Assembly: GCA_050117315.1 (NCBI GenBank)
Contig: JASFMY010000020.1
Location: forward strand, 3,815 to 67,814
Reading direction: 5' to 3'
Length of the DNA: 64,000 bases
From: JANQIV01 sp050117315
Lineage (GTDB): Bacteria; Bacteroidota; Ignavibacteria; Ignavibacteriales; Melioribacteraceae
Shown piece after piece: positions 36,637 to 46,261 of this stretch; position 1 is the first letter of the stretch; every line of letters begins with the position of its first letter. The position numbers and the translations under genes were made by a program. Under the pieces are notes generated by a model. The model had not been told where the DNA came from. It did no database searches and was given only the letters and a program-made list of their open reading frames with translations.

Positions 36637-38757
36637 CTATAATAATTCAATCTCCTTTTTAAGTTTTATATCAGAGGATGAAGTTCCGACATAAATTATA
36701 AATTTTCCTTTTTCAGCAAGCCAATCATGTGTTTTAACATCCCAGAAAGAAAAATCTTTTTGATTCAAATGCATTTCAATTGTTTTACTTTCACCGGGAT
36801 TTAATTCCACTTTTTGAAAACCTTTTAGTTCTTTTACCGGACGGGGGACTAAACTTTCGACATCCTGAATATATAATTGCGCAGTTTCTTTGCCTTTAAA
36901 CTGTCCGTTATTTTTAAGAGTAAAACTCACGGTTAATAGATTATCTGAATTGAACTTCTCTTTTGAAACTTTTATATCGCTGTACTCAAAAGTTGTATAA
37001 GAAAGGCCGTGTCCGAAGTTGTATAATGCTTCAATGTTTTTGCTCTGATACCATCTGTAACCAACTAAAACACCTTCGTCATAAACTACATCGTATACAG
37101 GGTAAGTATTTTCAGCTTCCCCTGGCCAATTTGAATAAAGTTTTTCTCCTTCCGGTAGATAATCATAACCGGGTGAATCCTTGAATTCTTTTTCTATAGT
37201 AATTGGCAATTTGCCGGAAGGATTAGTTTTACCGGAGATAATTTCAGCAAGGGCCTGGTTGCCGTTTTGTCCAACGTACCATGCATAAATAATTGCTTTT
37301 GCTTTATTATTCCAGTCAGTCATTTTTATACCGCTGCCGGAAGTTACAACAACAATTGTATTCGTGTTATTATTAACACATTCCATCACTTTTTTTTCCT
37401 GGTCTTCCGGTAATTCAAAAGGTCTATCCCATCCTTCGCTGTCTTCCGTGCCTACATTACATATTACAATATCTGCAGATTTGATTTGTTCAACAGTTGG
37501 GTTACTTTCATATTTTATTTTTTCTCCAAACTCTTTTTTTAATTCATCAAACATCAATTTGATGTTGTAACCTTCAACTTCTGCCGAACCGCCGCCTCCA
37601 ATTATTTTTTTCACATAATCCCCCGTTATTAAGATATCATTAACTTCTTTTTTTACCGGGAGAATATAGTCATCATTTTTTAGTAATACTATAGCTTCTC
37701 TTGCAGTTTGGAGGGCTGTTTCTTCATGTGCAACAAACAATTTTTCATAATCGGGTTCTCTGTGCCTGCCGTTTAATTTCATTGCAAAATAAACACGGAG
37801 AATACTTTTAGTCATTCTGTCTATATCTTCTATTTTGATTTTTCCTTCATCAAGTAATTTCTTGGCATCGTCTATAGCTATTGAATAAGGCATCTCCAGG
37901 TCCTGACCGGACTTTGCAAGTTTTTTACCATCGTTAACCGACCACCAGTCCGTCATTACAAGCCATTTAAAGCCCAGTTGTTCTCTTAGAATTTTATTAA
38001 TTACGGTTTCGCTTTGGCCGCACCATTCACCGTTTAAAAGATTATATGAAGTCATAACGGCTTTTGCTCCTGCATCAATTCCGGCTTTAAATGCAGGCAT
38101 ATAAATTTCATTCAAAGTTCTTTCGTCTACAACAGAGTTGCTCTTTCTCCTATAGAACTCAGTATTGTTTGCAACAAAATGCTTTAATGTTGCAACGGTG
38201 CCCGTGCTTTGAACACCCTCCACATATTTTTCAATCATTCTTGCAGCGAGGAAAGGATCTTCGCCGAAGTATTCAAAATTTCTTCCGCATTGAGAAATAC
38301 GGTAAATGTTCATTCCAGGTCCAAGCAGTATGCCTATTCCGCCGGCACGGCATTCTTCGCCGATAGATTTGGCATAATCATATGCAATATCTGGATTCCA
38401 TGTAGCCGCCAAAGAAAGAGGGCAGGGAAACGCCGTAGATTTTTCAAGCTGGTATTTGGAAATGTCAACGTCTCCAAATTCTTCCCTGATATGCACGCCT
38501 TGTGTAGCGTCGGACATATAAACTTCCGAATGACCAAATCTTGGGAGAGATGCAATAAAGAAATTTTTGTTCCCCCCTATTAGAGTAATCTTTTCGTCAA
38601 GTGTCATTTGCTTTAATATGGAGTCGGCTTTTATGTCGGCTTCTTCATAAGTGAGAGGAGTAAACATAATATTTTCTTGAGCTTTTAGTTGATTGATTAA
38701 AGTTATTAATACAAAAATAACAATACTAAAAAAAATATAAGATCCATTCTTTTTCAA
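36637..38757 (-). CDS. GH3 beta-glucosidase-type enzyme
   Basis: 706 aa from a TTG start (CCGGAG upstream; no nearby ATG). Signal peptide IFFSIVIFVLITLI ending LKAQE. GH3 domains in order: (beta/alpha)8 barrel about 35-320 with the nucleophile Asp in WLVMTDWWSVNDG, six-stranded alpha/beta sandwich about 345-560 (IVVVTSGSGIKMTDW, YVGQNGNQALAEI), and a fibronectin-III-like C-terminal domain from about 600 (TAQLYIQDVESLVPRPVKEL). Removes terminal beta-glucose (or related sugars) from oligosaccharides. Periplasmic is likely. Within the mannan locus it would clip glucose from glucomannan oligosaccharides. The length and domain order are normal for BglX-like enzymes. Confidence 0.9.
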   Translation of the reverse strand: MKKNGSYIFFSIVIFVLITLINQLKAQENIMFTPLTYEEADIKADSILKQMTLDEKITLIGGNKNFFIASLPRFGHSEVYMSDATQGVHIREEFGDVDISKYQLEKSTAFPCPLSLAATWNPDIAYDYAKSIGEECRAGGIGILLGPGMNIYRISQCGRNFEYFGEDPFLAARMIEKYVEGVQSTGTVATLKHFVANNTEFYRRKSNSVVDERTLNEIYMPAFKAGIDAGAKAVMTSYNLLNGEWCGQSETVINKILREQLGFKWLVMTDWWSVNDGKKLAKSGQDLEMPYSIAIDDAKKLLDEGKIKIEDIDRMTKSILRVYFAMKLNGRHREPDYEKLFVAHEETALQTAREAIVLLKNDDYILPVKKEVNDILITGDYVKKIIGGGGSAEVEGYNIKLMFDELKKEFGEKIKYESNPTVEQIKSADIVICNVGTEDSEGWDRPFELPEDQEKKVMECVNNNTNTIVVVTSGSGIKMTDWNNKAKAIIYAWYVGQNGNQALAEIISGKTNPSGKLPITIEKEFKDSPGYDYLPEGEKLYSNWPGEAENTYPVYDVVYDEGVLVGYRWYQSKNIEALYNFGHGLSYTTFEYSDIKVSKEKFNSDNLLTVSFTLKNNGQFKGKETAQLYIQDVESLVPRPVKELKGFQKVELNPGESKTIEMHLNQKDFSFWDVKTHDWLAEKGKFIIYVGTSSSDIKLKKEIELL

Positions 38758-38838
38758 AATTATCTCCGGTTTATTTGTGTATGATATAATTTATATGAAG
38801 ATTTTATCCCGGTATTAGTTCTAAATCTGAGCAAATTG

Positions 38839-40704
38839 TTAATTGCTTTCTGCAATAAACGGTTCAGCTTTCGGGACATAATCAATCTCTACTCTTGCAA
38901 GCTGGTTTACTTCATTAACAATTATTTTAAAGTAACTGTAAAGTTTTGTTGTATCCGTAACTTCATACTTATATTGAGACGGTATCCAGTAATCATAATC
39001 ACCTTTGCCTATAAAGAATGATTCTCTGCAGGCAACTGCTGTATCAAATTCGGTATTGTCCGCCGATAAATATAATCCCAGCGAAGATGAATCCGATTTT
39101 GCGAATGTATTTATTTTTACATTTTTTACATAACCCGGCACATAGTAATATAATGAGCTTCCTTCTGAAGCTTTAATCCTGCTGTCTATCTCTTTAAATT
39201 TTCTGTCTTCGGTATTTGCTAATTCCAATTTCCCTTCTCCATAAAACAACCTTGTAAAATTCTGCATCTCGTCAATGTATGTTTTATATAATACTTTAAC
39301 AGGACCAACAACATTAGACGGCTCCGAACTGCCGCTTAAATTTTTTGAAATTAGCCTGTAATAATATTCTTTGCCTGTATCAACTGTATTGTCATAAAAC
39401 AAAGGGGTGTAATATTGTGCCGCATCTGAAATATTATAGCCAACAATTTCCCACGGGCCGGATTTAGATCCCGATCTTTCGACATCATAATATTTTGCAC
39501 CTGCCGAGCCTTTCCAGGAAATTTTCGAAACTTTTTTAACGGGTAACAAAACTGGCGGTTCCGGTACATTCAACTCCGGTACCTTTAGTTCCCTTATTTC
39601 AAAGGCTTTTTCCCTGTACATTCTCATTAACTGTTCTTCATTATATTCAATACCTGTTTTATAGCCGGGCCAATGAAAGGCTTTGTAAATGGCATTCCCC
39701 AAAGGTTCGGAGTGCCAGTAGTAACCTCCTTTTTCTCTATGGTATCTCAAACTCCAAATCAATCCGCCGGTTATTTCATTGTCAATTATAAAATCAATAA
39801 CCCTTTCCAATGCAGGAGTACTTAAAAAACCGAACTCACCAATTACGTACGGTTTCCTGTTTCCTATACTGTCAATATTTTCCCGGATATGTTTAATTAT
39901 GCTGTCTGGATGAGCAGCGTAATGATGTGAAGAAAGAATATCTATTACTGAGTCTTCAATAGATTCTTCCATTATTAAATTACCGTCAATTGCATAATAG
40001 CCGTCCATTAGAAGATGATTGGTATCCAAAGCTTTTATAAAGGAAGCAATTTCGTAAGTCCATTCGTAAGGAGATTGAAGTTCGTTCCCGGTTTCCCAGC
40101 AAAGAATTGATTTATCGTCTTTATATTTTATACTGGTTACCGTGTTTGTTCTATTTAAAACAAACTCTACCGTCTTTTTGAAATCGTCGATCAGTAAAGA
40201 ATCAGTCCAAAAATCTTGAAACTCTTTATTTCTAAATGCAGCGTATTGGGGAGCGCCGCCCATCCATTGCCAGTTGTTAACCAAAGGGAGAATAAGTCTA
40301 ACTCCTACTTCGTTTGCAATTGCAAGAACCGTATCCATTACTACAAATGAGTTTTCGTCAAATTCACCGGGACCCACTACATAACGGGGAATGTCCAGAG
40401 TATCGCTCTCTCTTTTTACCGGGAATGTATATAAGCGTACAACAGTTCCACCCATCTGTTTTACGCTTTCTAGGGCATCCCTAATTTCAAAACTTGTAGG
40501 CAATGCAAAGGGGTGAATCTTTGTAAATTCCATTTCATCTTCAACAAAATTCAGGTTGGGAATATTGAACGAAAGAAAACGGAATTCTTTTTCTCCTTCA
40601 TATAATTTGTTGCCTTGTTTGGTTATGAATGATTTAAAAGTTGGTTCAGGTGCGCACGAGGCTAATAAAGCTAATATTAAAAAGGATATTCTAAAGTACT
40701 TCAT
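38839..40704 (-). CDS. Lipoprotein GH5 endo-beta-mannanase with Fn3-like domain
   Basis: 621 aa. The N-terminus MKYFRISFLILALLASC is a lipoprotein signal (lipobox LASC, lipidated Cys at 17). The GH5 barrel covers about residues 25-350 and resembles subfamily 7 beta-mannanases: FLSFNIPNLNF, GGTVVRLYTFPV, LPLVNNWQWMGG, acid/base Glu in LCWETGNELQSP, nucleophile Glu in YVIGEFGFLS. After a proline-rich linker (VPELNVPEPPVLLPV) comes an Fn3-like sandwich (about 395-470) and a further beta domain. It cuts beta-1,4-mannosidic bonds inside mannan at a membrane surface. No T9SS signal. Encoded 154 nt after the GH130 gene in the minus-strand run; AGGGAAA precedes the ATG. Confidence 0.88.
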   Translation of the reverse strand: MKYFRISFLILALLASCAPEPTFKSFITKQGNKLYEGEKEFRFLSFNIPNLNFVEDEMEFTKIHPFALPTSFEIRDALESVKQMGGTVVRLYTFPVKRESDTLDIPRYVVGPGEFDENSFVVMDTVLAIANEVGVRLILPLVNNWQWMGGAPQYAAFRNKEFQDFWTDSLLIDDFKKTVEFVLNRTNTVTSIKYKDDKSILCWETGNELQSPYEWTYEIASFIKALDTNHLLMDGYYAIDGNLIMEESIEDSVIDILSSHHYAAHPDSIIKHIRENIDSIGNRKPYVIGEFGFLSTPALERVIDFIIDNEITGGLIWSLRYHREKGGYYWHSEPLGNAIYKAFHWPGYKTGIEYNEEQLMRMYREKAFEIRELKVPELNVPEPPVLLPVKKVSKISWKGSAGAKYYDVERSGSKSGPWEIVGYNISDAAQYYTPLFYDNTVDTGKEYYYRLISKNLSGSSEPSNVVGPVKVLYKTYIDEMQNFTRLFYGEGKLELANTEDRKFKEIDSRIKASEGSSLYYYVPGYVKNVKINTFAKSDSSSLGLYLSADNTEFDTAVACRESFFIGKGDYDYWIPSQYKYEVTDTTKLYSYFKIIVNEVNQLARVEIDYVPKAEPFIAESN

Positions 40705-40858
40705 GAAATTTCCCTTTTCAATTATTATTAATGGTTTTTATAAAGGCTATCGCATAATTCATAAGTAATTCGTCTGATTAAATTTGACTATGACCTTTTA
40801 GATTAGCAATCTAAATTATTATTAATTGAAATTTTTTGCTAAAGAATCCGGTTTAATT

Positions 40859-42049
40859 TCAAGGAGCCCTATTTATTATTGACAGGTTCTTTTTTATCAT
40901 TTCGTTCCTCTGTTTAACGGATCCGCCGCTTGTAAGTGCGTCTTCAGGCGTATTTAAACAATAGTCCAGCAACTTATCAACAGAGGAAACAGCAACATAC
41001 AGACGGGTGTCCGCAGAAGCGTAGTAAATAAAAACATCTCCGTTTTCCCTAGCAACCCAGCCGTTACTGAATGCAACGTTTGGAACATCACCAACCCATT
41101 CGTCAACAGTCGGAGCTATAAAATAACCTCCAGGTTTTGCAATTACTTTATTTGGTTCGTACAAATCCGTTAAGAACATGTATAGCACATATCGTAAACC
41201 GGCAGCAGTACCGCGCACACCGTGAGCCAACTGCAGCCAACCTTTTTCTGTTTTAATCGGCGCTGGGCCAATCCCGTTTTTAACTTCTTTTATTGTGTGA
41301 TAGACACGTTCGTCAATTATTTTTTCATTTTCGATAACAGCGTTTTCCATATTGTCGCATAAACCCCAGCCAATGCCTCCGCCTGTTCCGGTTGAAATAA
41401 ATTCGTCTTGCGGACGTGTATACAATGCATATTTACCATTAATAAATTCTGGGTGAAGTACAACATTCCTTTGCTGGGGTGATTTTGTTTTGAGATCAGG
41501 GAGTCTTTCCCAGTTTATAAAATCTTTTGTCTTTGCTATTCCGCATTGTGCATTTGCTGTAGAAGTATCGCTTGTCGGGGCTTCGGGGTCTTTTCGCTCT
41601 GTACAAAATAATCCGTAAATCCATCCGTCCTCGTGATTTACAAATCTGACGTCGTAAACATTTGTTGTTGGATTTTCTGTTTCAGGCATTGTAATCGGGT
41701 AATCCCAAAATTTAAAATTATCAATGCCGTTTTCAGATTCGGCAATGGCAAGGAATGATTTTCTATCATAGCCTTCAACTCTAAGTCCCAGCAAAATTTT
41801 CCCGTTATATTCTATTGCGCCTGAGTTAAAAGTTCCGTTTACTCCAAGTCTCTGCAATAAATTTGGGTTAGTCCTATAATCTAAATCATAACGCCAAAAT
41901 ATAGGGGTGTGTTCTGCTGTAACAACAGGATATTTGTAACGGTCAAAAATCCCGTTATACATATCTAGTTTTATATTCTTTCTTGTAATTAGTGCGTCGT
42001 ATTCTTTTTGTAGTTCTTTTAGTTTTAAATCGAATTGTTCTTTTGTCAT
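40859..42049 (-). CDS. GH130 4-O-beta-D-mannosyl-D-glucose phosphorylase
   Basis: 396 aa from the ATG at 42049 (MTKEQFDLKLKELQKEY); the frame is open from a TTG at 42070, less likely. No signal peptide: cytoplasmic. Phosphorolyses beta-1,4-mannosyl-glucose to mannose 1-phosphate and glucose, conserving bond energy. The GH130 subfamily 1 signature is extensive: FNSGAIEYNGKILLGLRVEG, YDRKSFLAIAESENGIDNF, FCTERKDPEAP, RNVVLHPEFINGKYALYTRP, GIGPAPIKTEKGW. The five-bladed propeller with the catalytic Asp in the VYDVRFVNHEDG region is expected from the family. It starts 22 nt after the symporter gene, which presumably imports its disaccharide. This gene is the best evidence that the locus targets glucomannan or mannan. 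Confidence 0.92.
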   Translation of the reverse strand: MTKEQFDLKLKELQKEYDALITRKNIKLDMYNGIFDRYKYPVVTAEHTPIFWRYDLDYRTNPNLLQRLGVNGTFNSGAIEYNGKILLGLRVEGYDRKSFLAIAESENGIDNFKFWDYPITMPETENPTTNVYDVRFVNHEDGWIYGLFCTERKDPEAPTSDTSTANAQCGIAKTKDFINWERLPDLKTKSPQQRNVVLHPEFINGKYALYTRPQDEFISTGTGGGIGWGLCDNMENAVIENEKIIDERVYHTIKEVKNGIGPAPIKTEKGWLQLAHGVRGTAAGLRYVLYMFLTDLYEPNKVIAKPGGYFIAPTVDEWVGDVPNVAFSNGWVARENGDVFIYYASADTRLYVAVSSVDKLLDYCLNTPEDALTSGGSVKQRNEMIKKNLSIINRAP

Positions 42050-42071
42050 ACTAGATATCTGCAGCCTCAAG

Positions 42072-43910
42072 TTATTTGGTTTGCAATTTTTTATTTAAGT
42101 CCTCATCATACTGGTTGTCAACATATTTTAACCTGTCGTACCAGTTAAACTTTAGAATGAGAGATGTTAAAATCAAAACTCCTATCGATACAGCAAGTAA
42201 ATAGTATTCCTGAATAATAAGATAAAGAGCAATAAGGATCATGGATAACTGCCAGATAATTCCAATAGCAACATTAAACATATCTCTTTTAAAATCTTTA
42301 TTTGATTGAAAATCGGGATTCGTTGCCTTTATTTTTTGATAGATTGGTTTCCAGAATCCCCATGGGCGTACTTTTGTATAAAAATCTATTAAAACTTTTT
42401 CATCATCCGGTTCGGTGAGCAAACTACCGGCAATACATCCGACTAATGAAAAAGCTAGAATATAAGGAAATGCATATAAAGGTAGTACGTCCGGTAAAAC
42501 CAGCGGTGTAATCAAAGAAGCCAGGATACCTATTACCATTCCCCAAAAATACCCGTAGCCGTTAAAACGCCACCAGTACCATTTTAATATGTTCGAAGCG
42601 GTGTAACCTCCCCAAAGTGCGTTTACAATCCATTGGGTAATTGAGTTGATTGATTCAACAACAAAGCCGAAAGCAATACCGATAATTACAACAAGTAAAG
42701 AAGCAAGATAACTCATGGTTACATATTTTTTTCTATCTGCATTGGGATTTATGTATTTCTTGTAAATATCATTTACAATATAAGCGGGAGCGGCATTTAC
42801 GGTTGCCGCATAGGTTGACATAAATGCGGCAAGTAACCCGGCCAACAAAATTCCCAGCAGGCCTGTAGGTATAAAGTTTCTTATTGCATAAGGAAGTATC
42901 ATTTCAATATCCAGGTCGGCACCCATAGCGTTTAACTCGGGGCTCATATAAACTAGGGCTAAAACCGCAAGACCGCCTATCATCATGTAACGCGGAAAAT
43001 ATAATGCAATGCTTACCATCCAGCTCATCTTGCATGCATCAGAGGGGCTTTTTGTTGCAAGTATTCTCTGCATATCGTAATTGGGAGCCGGGCCTGCAAC
43101 GCTTAATAAGAATCCTTTGAAAAGCATCATCATAAAGAAAATTGTAAAGAGTGAGTATCCGTCGCTTGCTATTCTATTATTTACTTCGTCAATAAATCCA
43201 GTCCAGTCCAGGTTTAATTTCCATCCGAAGAATAAATCCTTCCATCCTTCGGGAACAACGGCCGCTAATTGTCCGGGTGATATCATATTAAACGCTATAA
43301 TTCCGATAGCAATTGAACTAATTGTCATTACGCTGAATTGAATTATTTCTGTTAATACAACGCTGTACATTCCTCCTTTAATAACATATAACGTTGTTAT
43401 ACCCATAAGAATCAAAGCATAAGTATCCGCTGATAATTCCCAAGGAAGAAAGGTAGACGAGAACTTACCGATTCCTTTAAATGCGTATGCAAGAAATCCG
43501 ACAGTACTTACAATTGCAAAAACAACTATGATAATGTGAGAAAGCTGGGCACCTTTTCCGTTTCCGAACCTTGTCTTAATCCACTCTGCACCTGTCATTA
43601 CATTAGACCTTCTTAACCAGGCAGATAAAAATACCATGAGAAATATCTGATTAAAAATGGGCCACAACCAGGGAATAAAGGAGCCTTTCAAACCGTAAAC
43701 AAAAATTAAATAAACAAGCCACATTGTTCCTGTGATATCAAATTGGCCGGACGCGTTTGAAATACCTAATATATACCACGGTATTTTATTCCCGCCAAGA
43801 AAATAGTTGTTAATATCTTTCGAGGCTCTTTTAGATACGAGAAATCCTATAAATATTGTAATTGACAGGTACAACAGTATAATGATAATATCAACCAGTT
43901 TTAATTCCAT
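42072..43910 (-). CDS. Sodium:solute symporter (SSS family)
   Basis: 612 aa inner-membrane protein with about 14 hydrophobic segments. Family marks: start MELKLVDIIIILLYLSITIF, the SSS loop GGNKIPWYILGISNASGQFD, RFGNGKGAQLSH, and the cytoplasmic tail after about residue 480 with KVRPWGFWKPIYQKIK, typical of the longer carbohydrate-type SSS proteins of this phylum. It couples sodium entry to solute uptake. The next gene, 22 nt downstream, is the cytoplasmic mannosylglucose phosphorylase, so the substrate is probably mannosyl-glucose or mannobiose (inference). It is the first intact gene of the minus-strand mannan run; the promoter should lie in 43911-44086, where I see no clear boxes. Confidence 0.9.
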   Translation of the reverse strand: MELKLVDIIIILLYLSITIFIGFLVSKRASKDINNYFLGGNKIPWYILGISNASGQFDITGTMWLVYLIFVYGLKGSFIPWLWPIFNQIFLMVFLSAWLRRSNVMTGAEWIKTRFGNGKGAQLSHIIIVVFAIVSTVGFLAYAFKGIGKFSSTFLPWELSADTYALILMGITTLYVIKGGMYSVVLTEIIQFSVMTISSIAIGIIAFNMISPGQLAAVVPEGWKDLFFGWKLNLDWTGFIDEVNNRIASDGYSLFTIFFMMMLFKGFLLSVAGPAPNYDMQRILATKSPSDACKMSWMVSIALYFPRYMMIGGLAVLALVYMSPELNAMGADLDIEMILPYAIRNFIPTGLLGILLAGLLAAFMSTYAATVNAAPAYIVNDIYKKYINPNADRKKYVTMSYLASLLVVIIGIAFGFVVESINSITQWIVNALWGGYTASNILKWYWWRFNGYGYFWGMVIGILASLITPLVLPDVLPLYAFPYILAFSLVGCIAGSLLTEPDDEKVLIDFYTKVRPWGFWKPIYQKIKATNPDFQSNKDFKRDMFNVAIGIIWQLSMILIALYLIIQEYYLLAVSIGVLILTSLILKFNWYDRLKYVDNQYDEDLNKKLQTK

Positions 43911-44086
43911 AGTTTTCCATCATAAATTGAATATAAAAATTAGATTAAAAAGGGCATAAATAATGCCATAATAACACTACATTTTGGGGATGAAATTCAG
44001 TCTTTTGTTGTAAAACGGTTTCAATGATTTTATCATTCTGATAAAGAATTATTCTAATAATAAAAAAGGCAGTTGTTGAATAATAC

Positions 44087-44811
44087 TTAACGTGCATTGA
44101 CAGTTAGGCTTTTGTATAAATCGGGTAAGTCATCCTCGAATAAAATCAGTCTATTATTCTTAAATTTTATAAAATCGGTAGAGCTTATATACCTGTTGTA
44201 AGGTGCATAGTGCTGTTTTTTATTAGTGTTTCTCCAGACCATCACAAATGTGATCTTTATACTGTCGCCTTCAAAAGTAGTTAGCAATTTTTCCGTCCGC
44301 TATGTAGAATCGGGGATGCTCTCAAGCCCCGTTTCGGTATACGCTGCAATTTTGTTTTTCTTTTCTGCTAGTTCGGAAATGATCTTCAGCTTGTTACTTA
44401 TTAATTTTAAACCATCATCGTCGGGAGTAAAATTATAGTAATTATCAATTCCATGGATATCTACGTAATCGTCATCGGGATATTTCTCGATATATTTTTC
44501 TTCATTGTAAAAATTTTTGTCAGGTGAATATGAATACAAGACGTTTGTGATATTTTTTTTCTTTAAATAGTTTACAGTAAATTTCCACAAAGTTTTAAAT
44601 TCATCGGCGGTCCAGAAATTTTTCCCACCAAAACCGGGAGCCGATCGCCTCTCCACAATACTCCGTATGAAGTTGTATGATGGTGACCGAAAATTACATT
44701 GTTCTCGGAGATCTTTGTTAGATTATAGAAAAATAGGATAGTGTTTTCAGTGTTGGTTGGATTAGCTAACTTAACTCCCCACGAATTTTTGTAGTGCTAT
44801 AAATTCTTCAT
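44087..44811 (-). pseudogene. Decayed GH26 beta-mannanase
   Basis: Pieces of one GH26 enzyme in broken order. From 44796 downward, one frame reads WGVKLANPTNTENTILFFYN, then SENNVIFGHHHTTSYGVLW and RGDR, the start of a GH26 domain. This runs straight into FWW plus GKNFWTADEFKTLWKFT in another frame, the middle of the domain, so about 150 codons that include the acid/base Glu are deleted (junction about 44630-44650). The C-terminal part keeps SPDKNF, DDDYVDIHGIDNYY and the nucleophile Glu in AAYTETGLES. It is then cut by TAG at 44300-44302 where Trp is expected, after which homology resumes (RTEKLLTTFEG to 44087). A further TAG lies four codons after the only upstream ATG (44811). Not functional. 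Confidence 0.85.
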
Positions 44812-45468
44812 AATATTTTAAAAATAACTTTTCTGTATTATATCAGTTTCACTTAGGATTATTTATTATCCTAATAAAATTTTATTAAAGTGATAAATAT
44901 AAATTAGAAGACCTCCCGTGAATGAGAGGTCTAAAGGAGAAGGGAAGAAAGAGTAACTATGGTAAGTTAGAAAGCTATTTCCGTCATATATATGTAATTA
45001 AGCCGAACAATTCCGTATTTAAATTTTCCATGCTAAAATTATTAAGCAAAATGTAAGCCAAAATTTTAAACTGTAAATGGATGGATTAGCTGATAATTAT
45101 TAGACATGTTTTATCCAGAACTAAAATAAGTAAAGGATATTTTCACAAAAAACGGCGGGGTTGAAAATTTGCAATTAAAACAGTAAAGCCGCACAGTGTG
45201 CGGCTTACCGGCTACTAAGATTTACCCTTCATTTAACCCTTTCTTTTCACCAAAATTTTAATTACGAAATTTAATTATTATTTCCAGCATAATTTTCAGT
45301 CGCCCTATTAATATATTGTTAAAAAAAATTATTGCAGGAAAGTTTCAGTTTACTTGTGTTGTGCCCGGCATCACAAGGTAACAATATAGTGATTCACCTC
45401 TTAGTCTCTTTATAAAACTATTGCTTACATTGAACTTATTAATATAAATCTATTGGTAGGATTGTTTT
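44812..45468. other. Gene-free spacer with two hairpins
   Basis: No coding region seen. Two structures stand out. AGACCTC...GAGGTCT lies at about 44910-44933; its CCTCCCGT resembles the left hairpin of the IS200-type element and may be a remnant end. AAGCCGCACAGTGTGCGGCTT lies at about 45185-45207. A T-run follows the second hairpin only when it is read on the minus strand, so it might end transcripts from the dcw side. The rest is AT-rich. Confidence 0.45.
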
Positions 45469-45579
45469 ATGGATTTAGATGAAGTTATTGTCTCAGCTTT
45501 AGTTCTTTTTGTTTCATTAGCAGGCTTAATTTACATTATTTCTTATCTTTCATACAAAATAAAATCAAAATCAGAGTAA
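45469..45579 (+). CDS. Small single-span membrane protein
   Basis: 36 aa: MDLDEVIVSALVLFVSLAG, then LIYIISYLSYKIKSKSE. An acidic N-terminus, one hydrophobic segment and a basic tail give a predicted N-out, C-in topology. TTGGTAGGA lies before the ATG. Its form resembles the 40-aa protein at 34068 and small accessory proteins that accompany sodium symporters in this phylum (from memory). It sits alone, 240 nt before mraZ. Expression is unproven. Confidence 0.45.
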   Translation: MDLDEVIVSALVLFVSLAGLIYIISYLSYKIKSKSE

Positions 45580-45756
45580 TTTTTTCTTCTAAACTGTAAT
45601 TTCTTCCCCACTTCCTTTTAATTTTAAATTTAATTATATCATTAATAACCTAACTGCGTACTTTGTGGTGTGTTTAACATCAAACTTCTGCCTAAATCCT
45701 TCAAATAAAAACAGTTATAAAAAAAAAGTGTAAAAATTAACTTGACTTTTCCCAAT

Positions 45757-45795
45757 TATAATGTTTATTTTGGGGAAAAGTGGGGAAGAGTGTTG
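45757..45795 (+). promoter_or_regulatory. mraZ promoter -10 and MraZ-binding boxes
   Basis: TATAAT (45757-45762) is followed by TGGGG AAAAG TGGGG AAGAG TGTTG: three boxes beginning at 45771, 45781 and 45791 at 10-nt steps, the third degenerate. MraZ of E. coli binds TGGGN repeats separated by 5 nt, so this is a near-exact match for autorepression of the dcw cluster. No well-spaced -35 was found (TTGACT at 45742 is too close). Confidence 0.7.
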
Positions 45796-45820
45796 AATCT
45801 TCCCAAGTGAGACCAGGAAA

Positions 45821-46261
45821 ATGTTTATAGGTAGCTTCACATATTCGATGGATGCAAAAGGGAGGGTAAGTATCCCTGCTAAGCTGAGGAAGTACGTCAG
45901 TTCGGAAGCCAATGACACATTCATTATGACTATAGGAACTACTAAATGTATTGATGTTTACCCATTGAATCAATGGAGAGAATTAGTAGCCAATAAATTG
46001 AACGATTTAAACGAGTTTGACCCTAAAGAAGCAATGTTCATAAGAATATTTTTGCAGAAAGCTGCCGAAGATAAATTGGATTCGCAATCAAGACTGTTAA
46101 TCCCTAAAAACCTTGTTGAATATGCCGGGATAAATAAGGAAGTATTTATTCTTGGAGCCGTTAAAAAAATTGAACTATGGAACCCTGAAACCTATGAAAA
46201 ATATTTGCAGGATAATTTAGAATCTTATGAGGAGATAGCTAAAGAAGTAATGCGCAAATGA
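45821..46261 (+). CDS. mraZ: Transcriptional regulator MraZ
   Basis: 146 aa, normal length. DNA-binding ring-forming protein of the AbrB-like swapped-hairpin fold with two MraZ repeats: FIGSFTYSMDAKGRVSIPAK (about 2-21) and AAEDKLDSQSRLLIPKNLVE (about 85-104). First gene of the division and cell wall cluster and its likely autorepressor, since TGGGG boxes at 10-nt spacing lie just upstream. AGGAAA precedes the ATG. Its last codons overlap the rsmH start (ATGA). Confidence 0.95.
   Translation: MFIGSFTYSMDAKGRVSIPAKLRKYVSSEANDTFIMTIGTTKCIDVYPLNQWRELVANKLNDLNEFDPKEAMFIRIFLQKAAEDKLDSQSRLLIPKNLVEYAGINKEVFILGAVKKIELWNPETYEKYLQDNLESYEEIAKEVMRK

Noticed and set aside
45742..45762. TTGACT...TATAAT as a standard sigma-70 promoter for mraZ
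   Set aside because: The spacing is 9 nt, far too short; only the TATAAT is kept as a possible -10.
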